A stretch of DNA of 64,000 bases from Zeus faber (taxonomy: Eukaryota > Chordata > Actinopteri > Zeiformes > Zeidae), in assembly GCA_960531495.1 (NCBI GenBank), contig OY482855.1:4114958-4178957 (forward strand). Reading direction: 5' to 3'. This document shows positions 21,167 through 29,689 of the stretch, piece by piece. The notes under the pieces were generated by a model, which was not told the DNA's origin, made no database searches, and was given only the letters and a program-made list of their open reading frames with translations. A program made the position numbers and the translations under genes. Each line of letters starts with the position of its first letter. Within the stretch, counting starts at the first letter, position 1.

Positions 21167-21200
21167 TCCGCCCCCACTCCTCAAGTGGAGTGGGGGCGGA
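21167..21200. other. 14-bp perfect GC-rich hairpin
   Basis: TCCGCCCCCACTCC, loop TCAAGT, GGAGTGGGGGCGGA. The stem is far more GC-rich than the surroundings. No poly-T tract follows that would suggest a terminator, and its role is unknown. Confidence 0.7.
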
Positions 21201-21282
21201 AAATTGCAGCTAAATTACTCCATCAGTTATTCACACTGTGGCCGTCTCCTAATGAGGCTGATCGCATCACATGTGAGCTACT

Positions 21283-21525
21283 ACGGCATAATTACATTCA
21301 GTAGGAGCCACTTGAAGAGTGCAGCTGGAACATGACAGGGCATAGGCAGATCCGTGATTGGGGCGTGGCTGACCCATGCAGGGACCCTGTCAGGTCCGTG
21401 CTCTGATCTTGGCTGTAATGATATCCCCCTCGATGACGTAATTTTGTGCGGGTGCCTGGGAACGCCCCCATGCTGCATTTGTGGAAGGGGAGCAGTGGTT
21501 CAAAATGTAAAGCAACTTGCGTATT
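21283..21525 (-). repeat. ~250-bp repeat, copy 2 (inverted relative to 5185-5448)
   Basis: Read on the minus strand this block follows copy 1 from ACGCAAGTTGCTTTACA through GGGGGCGTTCCCAGG, GATATCATTACAG and TGCATGGGTCAGCCACGCCC to GTTCCAGCTGCA. A LINE-tail repeat adjoins it directly at 21526, whereas copy 1 has no such neighbour. Confidence 0.7.
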
Positions 21526-21862
21526 GATTCAAGAGGCTTATTTGTCACATTCATATATAGTACATACATTCATACATATATGCAGTGAAATGTCATTGCA
21601 ACGCACCAGGAGATTGCGCACAATAAGCTGTAATAATACTAAAATGTAGGTAATCGACACAAGGCTCTCACACAGGCGACCACAAGGTTTAAAAGTTCAA
21701 GATTCAAGAGGTTATTTGTCAGCTACATATACATATGGTCATACATACATATAAGCAGTGAAATCATGACACCCGGTGATTACGCACAATAAGCCCTAGA
21801 TACTAAAAATACTAAATGCGCGTAATCGACATGAGGCGCTCGCGCAGGTGGCCACCACAATC
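21526..21862 (-). repeat. Two consecutive LINE-tail repeats
   Basis: Two copies lie head to tail (about 21526-21672 and 21696-21862). Each has TTCAAGAGG(C/T)TTATTTGTC, then CATACATATA, GCAGTGAAAT, and a GATTGCGCACAATAAGC or GATTACGCACAATAAGC word. The copies differ by about one base in seven. The minus strand is the LINE sense strand, compared with the fuller 3' end at 26930-27555. Confidence 0.75.
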
Positions 21863-22364
21863 GTGATTCTGGGTTATATAATTATATAATAGTATTGATG
21901 ATCTGTGTTTAAATTGAATTATTTTATTGAATTGGAGCACACTTTATCTTTAAACTTTTAGAAGGCAAAAGTTGCGCTCCAGCTGAGCTCTGGCTCCTGC
22001 GTCTCGGGCTTCTGTTTTTCACCATGATGTTAAATTTTGCAATTGATCCGCGGTTCACATGCGTGCTGAACCGTGGGGGGGCGATCCGTACGGATCATGG
22101 ATCAACTACGTTCCGTTACACCAATACTGCAAACGTCAATTTGTTTGTTTTGAGACCTCAAGCCCGCCTCTCCCTGTGTGAGAAACAACCCTGACGAATG
22201 AACCGCCATTTTCTCTATTCCCTTAATTGCCATGGCATATTGACTCCACTGTGAACCCACTTTCCTCCCAGATCTGCTCTACTTTCCCCCTTCTTCACGC
22301 CTCCTCCCTTTGGTCTTCAAGCTTAAATGACACTTTTTTTTCTCTGCTGCTTAAAGTGTGGACA
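21863..22364. other. Probable old repeat, unclassified
   Basis: The words CTGAACCGTGGGG and GATCCGTACGGATCATGGAT (about 22060-22102) look like part of a widespread fish repeat I cannot name. No ORF is supported. Confidence 0.35.
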
Positions 22365-23187
22365 ACACAATAAAATGTAGAGTCTATCAATAATATGAGT
22401 CTCTGTATATCAGCCTTGGTGTGTCATTTAATATATAAATGTGCGTATTGTCAAATATCCTCAAAGTCCTTAGAGTTTCTTTGTGGGCCAACCCCAACCC
22501 TACCCTAGTTACACTCTGAGAGCCTCTTAGGAGCTGCCTCTTTTCATTTTCTTTTGGCCCCTGGCTGCATTTGCGGGTAAACTTGAGAATCTTGTCCATT
22601 GCTACTTCATAATCTGCATCACCAGCCTCAACAGACCTCATCACGTCATCAACTTCTTCCGTTGTAACAACAATGGGTGTATCATTGGTCTCCTCCGGTG
22701 GTTCTTGAAAATATTCTGTTTCATAGTCACATTCAGGTTGAAATCCGCTGTTTGAAATGTTCTCCAAGTCTGGGATATCAGATTCACCATCGCTGTCAGA
22801 GAAATGACTATCATCGCGGAAAATGAAGCCCAGTACGGACTGCTTACACTGACTTGGATCCATCGCACTGGTCAGATTAAGGTCCACGATATGATTTAGA
22901 TGTTCCGCCACCTCCTTCTCATAATCTATAACAACACGGAGATTAAAGTTTTCACAGACAAGTGAAACCGAAGGATCCTCGTCTTGTTTATAGAAGTGAC
23001 GTCAGCATTACTTCTTCGTTGGTACACGACCCCTACACAATAGAGTGTGTGTGCGTGTGTGTCTGTGTGTGTGTGTCTGTGAGGCTGTGTGTGTGTGTGT
23101 GTGTGTGTGTGAGAAAGTAGTACGATTTAAAGGTTGAACTCTATCAAAACAGTTTCACATTGTGACTTCACATCACATGGAATATGG
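22365..23187 (-). mobile_element. Unclassified element with acidic ORF, copy 1
   Basis: On the minus strand the element runs from TATTCCATGTGATGTGAAGT and TTTTGATAGAGTTCAACC, through a TG microsatellite (23047-23111 on the plus strand), to a 174-codon ORF. It ends at ATTATTGATAGACTCTACAT. The copy at 31674-32320 shares the same start, the same ORF start region and the same end. Matching outer limits in two places argue for a mobile or duplicated unit. No terminal inverted repeat was seen. It lies in METTL22's first coding intron. Confidence 0.6.
22387..22911 (-). CDS. Acidic 174-residue ORF, family unknown
   Basis: The ORF begins MAEHLNHIVDLNLTSAMDPS; a second methionine at MDPSQCKQSVLG could be the true start. 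It is rich in acid residues: DDSHFSDSDGESDIPDLEN, then ECDYETEYFQEPPEETND, then TTEEVDDVMRSVEAGD. The last 50 residues become basic and then run into apparently non-coding sequence, so the natural C-terminus may be lost or spliced. The copy at 31.9-32.2 kb has the same start region (DLNLTNAIDPNQCKQRVLDF) but is interrupted. The acidic N-terminus recalls piggyBac-type transposases, but no catalytic motif is present and I do not assign it. Confidence 0.45.
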   Translation of the reverse strand: MAEHLNHIVDLNLTSAMDPSQCKQSVLGFIFRDDSHFSDSDGESDIPDLENISNSGFQPECDYETEYFQEPPEETNDTPIVVTTEEVDDVMRSVEAGDADYEVAMDKILKFTRKCSQGPKENEKRQLLRGSQSVTRVGLGLAHKETLRTLRIFDNTHIYILNDTPRLIYRDSYY

Positions 23188-23238
23188 AGGCATGATTTAC
23201 ACCTGGACAGTCGCTTTAAAGGAAACGCTCACACCGTG

Positions 23239-23272
23239 GAATCGCGGAACCGATCGATCGTTTCCGCGATTC
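23239..23272. other. 11-bp CpG-rich hairpin with palindromic loop
   Basis: GAATCGCGGAA, loop CCGATCGATCGT, TTCCGCGATTC. The loop itself contains the palindrome CGATCGATCG. It lies just outside the unclassified element. Confidence 0.65.
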
Positions 23273-24227
23273 AGCGTCTCGGTAAGTGAACTGTGTTTCC
23301 CCATGTAATCTAACAGGAATATATAACTCCAAGGTTCAAAACTTTTCTTCTATCTATAAATCAAACTCAGTTTTGAAAATCTGTTGAGATAAAATAAAAA
23401 CACAAAGGAACACGAATCCAAAAAAATATAATTTTCCTTCCAGAAAGGTAATGCAGGTTTTTGACGGTGGGTCAAACACCGTCCCCCCCCCCACACACAC
23501 ACACATATAAATATGAGGTGATAATGTACATAATAGCAGTGTAAGGTTGTAAGGTTTAGAAGATAAGGTAATTCATATGTTTGAGATACCATATTTCCTC
23601 CAATATTTTAAAACCCCGGCCTCTAATAAATGCCGGGGGTGTGGTCAACACAAACAAGTTAAGGCCAAAGCCCTACCTCAGATTAAGACCAGGGTTAGGG
23701 ATAAATCCAAGGATGAACTACCAATGCCTGTTACACAGCATGTGTACAGAATGCCAGTTTAGCATAATGTACATTTCCGCTGTAACTTCCACAATAAATT
23801 CTGATTTTGGATTCTAAATTTGATATGAAATAATTGAATGACACACCGATATTCCTGTCTATTTACAAGCCAACATCCGGAGTGGAAAAGAGGTATCAGA
23901 GAATTGGTGTGGAATTATTATTATTTTTTTTTTCTCCTCCAGACAGCGGTGCGCATGTGCACCGTGCGTGCGGGTGTGCCAATTCCTGACTCCCATTCCA
24001 GTTTTCTTTGCACACACGCAAAGAAACCCCCCCCCCCGATAGAATTGTAGAATTGCGATGTACCATCGCCCAAGCCTAGTTTCAAAGCAATCACATGTTC
24101 TCACCTTCCAATTTGTCAATATAGTGCTAAAAGGTCAAAAACTGCATCACAAGGGAGTTAGACCGATATATAGACTAGTGTTCACAAATAAACATGATCA
24201 AACACACTAGAGTTTTAATGTAAGTAC
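23273..24227. other. METTL22 intron, no gene seen
   Basis: Holds a C run with CA repeats (23483-23505) and a short hairpin TTTCTTTGC/GCAAAGAAA near 24003-24026. No exon was recognised. Confidence 0.4.
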
Positions 24228-24384
24228 CTGGCTGTCCTACGCGGTTTAGGCGTGCCATAAGGTGGCATGTGTTGGGCAGCAGCAGGTGTACATCTGACAG
24301 CACCGTGTCGTGATGAAAAACTATGCGGTCCATAGCTTGTCCGGCATGACCCAAGGACAGGTATGGTGACACGCTTTTGGATAC
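24228..24384 (-). CDS. mettl22: METTL22 first coding exon
   Basis: The minus-strand ATG at 24333 opens MDRIVFHHDTVLSDVHLLLP, continues NTCHLMARLNRVGQP, and ends with one G before a GTACTTA donor at 24227. Human METTL22 has SDTVLSDVHLYTPNHRHLM and VRLNSVGQP here, a close match. The G joins the next exon (8450) to give valine, and the 3' phase agrees. The 5' limit at 24384 is set by a possible acceptor (CTATTCTCCACAG). The segment 24334-24384 is then leader, although it is open in frame with the ATG, so an upstream start cannot be excluded. I saw no promoter. Confidence 0.9.
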
Positions 24385-25224
24385 CTGTGGAGAATAGGCA
24401 GAGACACGAAACCCAACATTAATAAAAATAGGCCGATGTGGGTTGATTGAATAGTGCTTTTCAGTATAGGCAGCCTTAGTTAATCGGGTACTCATCAGGG
24501 TTCATTCTGGCATTAGAAAATGAAATGAACAAAACCCGATTATTAATCTCATTGTGATCTACTTAAATTTAGATAATCTATGTCATAAAGGTGTCATAAA
24601 TTATGATTATGGCATAATCTATGTCCTAAATGCGACGGCAGTTGTAAATAGTGCTCTGCTTTGAAAATCGTTAATACATCACTTGAGACTTAAAACTGCT
24701 GTTGTGAAACCGCTGTTGAAGAAACCACACTTGGACTGTGGGGTCCTCTGTTTATCATGTTTGAGTCTATAAACAACTGATCACTACTCCAAGAGGGGGA
24801 GAATCACCACAGGTGAGACAAATAAACATAGAAATAAACAACATTTACACAAAAACATAAACACTGGACGACAACATGTATTGAAAAACAGTTAATTAGC
24901 TCCAGGAAAACTGGAACTACAACTGTTTACGTGGCCTCTTCCTGTCATAGTTATAGCAGTAAATGAGGGAGGAAAGGAGAGGAATGCAACCAGGAGGGTG
25001 CTGAGGTGCGCTCGAAGGAGGTGTGGTGGTGTGTGCGTGTGTGATGGGACCGCCTGTACTGTGTGTGTGTGTGTGTGTGTGTGAGAAAACCTTTCTGCAG
25101 GCTACTGTAGAATCTAATCTTTGCTCACTCCACTTATTTAGCTTTACATTGAACAGATCATTTCCTTTGTCATCAGTAGTTAAGGCCTCCCTTGGACGAT
25201 CATATACCCAAGAGCTCAAATTTG

Positions 25225-25274
<50 letters not shown>

Positions 25275-25329
25275 TGTCCACCAGTGAGTGTACATGACTT
25301 ATCCCCATTGGTACTGGTGTAGAAGGTCA
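24385..25329. other. Upstream side of METTL22, microsatellites, no gene seen
   Basis: This should hold METTL22 5' UTR, first intron or promoter, but I could not place any. TG repeats lie at 25061-25083 and 25226-25270. A short duplication (TATGATTATGGCATAATCTATG around 24580-24630) is present. Confidence 0.35.
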
Positions 25330-25685
25330 GTATTATGTTGAGGCGCCTTCAAGCAGTAGACTCTGAACTCCGCAGCCTTGTAGACACCCTACGGCTGCAG
25401 GAAAGCCCCAAGCACCCTGCCCTGCGGCCACAGAAGACTCCCGGGCCCCCAGGGAAGCCAGAGGGCTGTGGAGAAACCCCCACAACCAGCCCCGAGGAGC
25501 ATTAGCCAGTCCCAGGGAGCACGAGGAGACCCTCCGCACCCCAGGGGCGCACATATACAACCAACCCAAGGTGCAGGCACAAGACGCAGCCGCAGGCACA
25601 GAACCGTGCCGCGGGTGCAAGGCACGGACAGCAGGCCCGGATCCCGGCCCCCAGCGACCGACCGACACCCTGCCCGAGCTCCAAT
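25330..25685 (+). repeat. GC-rich repeat, copy 1
   Basis: The segment is much richer in GC than its flanks. The part from CAGGGAGCACGAGGAGACCC (about 25515) through CCAGGGGCGCACA, CAGGCACAAGACGCAGCC and GACCGACACCCTGCCCGAGC matches 63184-63360 closely and in the same orientation. Open frames here exist only because GC-rich sequence has few stops. The element type is unknown. Confidence 0.65.
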
Positions 25686-26862
25686 TTTAGCTACACTGCA
25701 TTGGCTCCTGAGTTTCCTTTAGAATTTATTTTAAGTCCTTTTACTTGTAACAAAGCTCGAAATTACAGAATCACTGGTCTTCTTCATTCCATCTCGAGCC
25801 CTCAGGTCTTCTACTGCTTGTAAGAAGTGCACACCTTAGCTATGTTCCCAAACCATGGAACAACCTACAAAAGAATATTAGAGAGGCAGACTCTGTAGGT
25901 GCTCAATTAGTGTTCTTAGTTGTTTTTAAATTGATCTTTAAACGCAATTTTTAATTTTTTTTTATTTTATTTGATCTTTTAATGCAATTTTGTACTTTTT
26001 CTTTTAGTTGCATATTCTTATCCTGTAATTGATTTATATTTCACTCATAAAAAGTTTGGAGATCCCATTCCAACAGGAGAACCAAATGATTGTGTTAAAT
26101 GGTTCATCTTGATTGCTGATTTAACAAGCTTATTGTTGTCCGACAGTAAAATCCAAGATACTTTAATGGTGAGGATTTACTAATCGGCCTCCAGGTGTCG
26201 GAGCCTATTTGGAAATTATTAAAAGACATTTACTACGTTGAAGTCTTTCCTGGAAATTTAAAACAAGATAACTTTGATATGAGAGTATACATTTCATCGC
26301 AATCTGAGAGAGAACGGGAAATTAAGAAGTTGTTCGTCTCGATCACTGTATTTAACAAGCTTGTTATCATGAAAGTAAAATCAAAGACTCCCTTGAAATA
26401 GGAAAATACTTTGCTGAGGAATTATAATAATTACCTTATTTATGAAATGCATTTTGCTTGTCAGATATTTTTCTTTTAATGCAATTTTGTATATCTACTT
26501 TTATTAGCTTTCTTCTTCATTCAAGTTCAAATTCAAGAGATGATTTGTCACATACATATACATACGGTCATACATATATGCAGTGAAATGTCATGACACC
26601 CGGTGATTACGCAAAATAAGCTCTATAAGCTCTTAAAATACAAAAAATACTAAAATGTGCATAATCGACTCGAGATGCAGTTTTTAATTTATTTAATTAT
26701 TAAAATATATTTTTTAGTTATTCTACTTTGGAAATGCATTTTTCTTGTTAGCTCTGCTATTATTGTTACTATTTGATGGCCTTCTATTAATGTGAAGCAC
26801 TTTGAGTTGATTGTCATGTATGAAAGGTGATGTACAAATAAAGGGTATTATTATTATTATCA
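25686..26862 (+). mobile_element. L2-like LINE 3' end with later insertions
   Basis: It starts TACACTGCATTGGCTCCTGA and has CCAAACCATGGAACAACCTA (about 25848). It ends with TGTGAAGCACTTTGAGTTG, CAAATAAAGGG and an ATT repeat near 26862. This is the 3' part of the L2-type LINE group, whose ORF2 C-terminus has the same order at 55.2-55.5 kb. A segment at about 26040-26475 is foreign, because the TTTTAATGCAATTTTGTA word occurs on both sides of it. A LINE-tail repeat is inserted at 26520-26680. Confidence 0.65.
26520..26680 (-). repeat. LINE-tail repeat inserted in the L2-like 3' end
   Basis: AATTCAAGAGATGATTTGTC, CATACATATACATACGGTCA, GCAGTGAAATGTCATGACAC and GGTGATTACGCAAAATAAGC mark another copy of the dispersed tail. 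Confidence 0.75.
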
Positions 26863-26929
26863 TTTAAGAGATCAAAATTTGAGTCACACTTTTCAGAATC
26901 ACAGTTCACGCTGTTTGTCTACCTTTGCA

Positions 26930-27555
26930 TAACAAGTAGCACTGGAACACCAGAGCCCCGAGGGCTGCTGAGCCATCTCCGATACTCCCAGTTCATGCGT
27001 GGCCACACAGCTCTGACACCATAGTCAAATTTTGCCTATGATGTTGACAGCACCATCATAGGCCTCCTCCGACATCTCTGACAAGAGGTCAGCCTACTGT
27101 TTGCAGCTTCCTGAATAGGCGTTCGAGTCACACAGCGAGGACAGAGAGACTGAGATGGAGTTTCTTCCCGCAAGGCATAATGACTCTTCATATCTCCATA
27201 CTCTATTAATTCACATGCACCTGACTGCACATATCTATATATACAAATAGCCTATCCCATATACATAACTCTATTCCCTTCACTTCAAGTTTGTGGCCCC
27301 ACTTTGATTATCTTTTTGAGTCTTATTTAATTTTAATTTACTTTTATTTATATAATTCTATTCAGTAACTGCATTACGTTTCAGTAATCAGCTATTTTGA
27401 TTTAGTTAGCTAGGCAGGAATTAGGTTAGCTATTAGGTTCGGTTTAGTAACTATTGTGCATAATCTCCGGGGGCATTGCAAAGACATTTCACTTCATATA
27501 TGTATGAATGTATGTATATGTATGTGACAAATAAAACTCTTGAATCTTGAGATGA
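26930..27555 (+). mobile_element. LINE 3' end, source of the dispersed tail family
   Basis: The left part carries a worn coding end (GGCCTCCTCCGACATCTCTG, GCGTTCGAGTCACACAGCGA, TTCTTCCCGCAAGGC). An AT-rich 3' UTR follows. The end is ACATTTCACTTCATATATG, GTATGTATATGTATGTGAC, AAATAAAACTCTTGAATCTT. This is the sense version of the repeats at 1.2, 18.1, 21.0-21.9 and 26.5 kb. A fragment of the UTR (AACCTAATAGCTAACC region) recurs inverted at 33440-33545. The clade is not certain. Confidence 0.65.
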
Positions 27556-28060
27556 GGTGAGAACCCTGACAGCATGGTGTCAGCCTCAGGAAAACAACCT
27601 CCATCTCAACAACAGAAGGGCTAAAGAGATGATGGTGGACTACAGGAAGCAATACGGGGGAGGACATGGTTGTAAAGGAGCAGATAGTGGAGTGGACAGG
27701 AAGTAGCAGAAGGGACAGTAGTGGAGAATCAGCAGCTTCAGGTTCCCTCAGCGCAAAAATCAGCGAGGACCTGACCTACATTCACCACACCAGCCCTGTT
27801 GCTCAAAACGGCAAAACAGTGACTCTTTTGTCTTCTTACTTCTACAGATTCACTGCCACTACCCTCTGTAGAGCACATGGCTCTACAGACAGCACAGCAC
27901 TAGGACTGAGCTTCCATCCCTGCAGAAGCTCTACACCCAGAGGTGTAGGAAGAAAGCCCAGAAAATGATTAGAGACCACGGCCACAGCCTGTTCCTACAC
28001 TATTACCATCTGACTCTACAAGCAGGTTTAGCAAGAGGTTCTACCCCAAGCTATGACTAC
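27556..28060 (+). mobile_element. LINE reverse-transcriptase fragment, worn
   Basis: Translated pieces NNLHLNNRRAKEMMVDYRKQ, ISSFRFPQ and KLYTQRCRKKAQKMIRDH follow the order of the reverse-transcriptase thumb and C-terminal region of a common fish LINE (L2/Rex-like). The frame shifts several times. It may belong to the same or a related element as 26930-27555. Confidence 0.55.
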
Positions 28061-28715
28061 ACCTAAATTGCCACAACACACAATGTATATGTGTTTACCT
28101 TAGTGCAGGTTAAATCCAAAAACTAAGCATAAAATTGATTTTTGCCTCAACACCTGGAAGCCACTTGCACTGACCTGTCTATATCATAAGGATCTCTAGC
28201 CTCGTTTACTCTCCTCTACCGACTTTGCTGATAACACTTATTCCTATAGAAGGGACCGTATAATGTACTTTGCACCGCTTAAAGTGTCTTCGATTTATGA
28301 ACTTTAAAGGTGCATTACTAGTTACGGGTTAGTTCGTGTTTGTGTATCGTGTGCGCATGCGTGTACCTCAGTTATTGCTCGCTTTGGTTATTTTTAAATG
28401 TCCACTCGGGTCTGAAACGCTCAACCCTTGAATTCGACGATGTGGAATCATTTCATTGAGTATATTACGAAACGCTGAGGTAAAAAAAGGAAAAGCACAC
28501 GACACGATCCTACTTATGTTCTTTGATCAAAAGTCGCCGTTGAAAACATTCGAGAAAAATGTAACGTCCGCATGCACAGTCACAGGTACCCACCCGCCTG
28601 TCACAGGGTTGTGCGACGTGTTATTTTGTTCGGGTTAGAAAAGGGGAACATCCACTCGCGCGAGATAAAGTTCCGTTCTTGTGGCTTGGCGTTGCAAACA
28701 TATCAAAAATATATA
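28061..28715. other. No feature seen
   Basis: Apparently unique sequence without supported coding or repeat content. Confidence 0.4.
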
Positions 28716-28717
28716 TA

Positions 28718-29086
28718 CAGTCGTACCTCGACTTACAACTGCAATTCGTTCTATGATAATGGCCGCATCTTAAGACAGTCGTATGTCGAAGCAATTTTTC
28801 CCATGTGATTTATGAAATCATGAAGGCTGAAAATAAACAAAATACACAGCACAAACACAGTAAATATGAAAAAAATACAGATAAGCCACGAACTACGTGC
28901 GCACACGATGTAAGTCGCCCGCTGACTGACTGCTGACTGACTGCTGACTGGCCGCCGACATGGCAATTGCAAATTTCCACAGTCTTGGAGCAGTCGGTCA
29001 CAAGTCGATACAAATTTTCGCGACTATCGCTACTCGTATCTTGGATTAGTCGTAAGTAGATGCAGTCATAAGTCGAGGTACCACTG
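28718..29086. mobile_element. MITE with TA target duplication and Tc1/mariner-type ends
   Basis: The left end CAGTCGTACCTCGACTTAC and the reverse complement of the right end, CAGTGGTACCTCGACTTAT, agree at 17 of the first 18 positions. TA flanks both sides (28716-28717 and 29087-29088). The element is 369 bp with no transposase. Inside is an imperfect CTGACTGACTGCTGACTGAC tandem (about 28921-28953). TA duplication and ends of this kind fit the Tc1/mariner/pogo group. Confidence 0.85.
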
Positions 29087-29091
29087 TACAC

Positions 29092-29094
<3 letters not shown>

Positions 29095-29167
<73 letters not shown>
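29095..29167 (+). repeat. TG dinucleotide microsatellite
   Basis: About 36 uninterrupted TG units directly after the MITE, followed by a TA run. Confidence 0.95.
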
Positions 29168-29175
<8 letters not shown>

Positions 29176-29689
29176 GTGTATATATATATATATATATGAA
29201 ATTAAAGTCCTATAAAAGCCCTATAAAATGTCATATATGAGCTGTGTTGCGTTTGATTTCAAATTAGAATTAGAACTTCCTATTTCCACAGACAAATTGC
29301 ACTGACACAGTGTCACTCAGACAATATCAGCAAATTTGGATATTTGTTCTGGTTTTCAGTCGTTGGGGACATTCTGTTTGGTGTTGGGCTATGTTGTTTG
29401 TATTGGGGGTGACTCAGACTGAATTGACTGTTGTTGTTGACTAGGACAGGACCGTGACGTTGACTGACGTAGCCAGTTATGGCCTCAGGGGTTTTATATG
29501 TTATTGTTGTCTGTGAAAATAAATGGAATCTGCTCCTGCTGGTCGTGTGGGGTATGGGAAGCAGGTACTGGCTTATAAAAGGATGCTCTGTCTTGACTGA
29601 ATTCATTTGTGTCAGAATTGGCATATGGAACAAATAAATTGAGAGACAAACTGCAACACTGCCAACTGCCTATTGAAAATCCTTGAGCG
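29168..29689. other. AT-rich flank of the Gypsy fossil
   Basis: No gene. TATAAAAGG at about 29574 and CAAATAAATTGAG at about 29630 would fit promoter and poly(A) signals of an LTR in front of the Gypsy fossil, but I found no matching second LTR. Confidence 0.3.

Noticed and set aside
20944-21200. Hairpins as transcription terminators
   Set aside because: Intrinsic hairpin terminators are bacterial; this is vertebrate DNA and no poly-T tract follows.
25333-25722. Overlapping open frames of 60-111 codons on both strands
   Set aside because: GC-rich repeat with few stop codons; the same repeat at the right edge gives unrelated frames.
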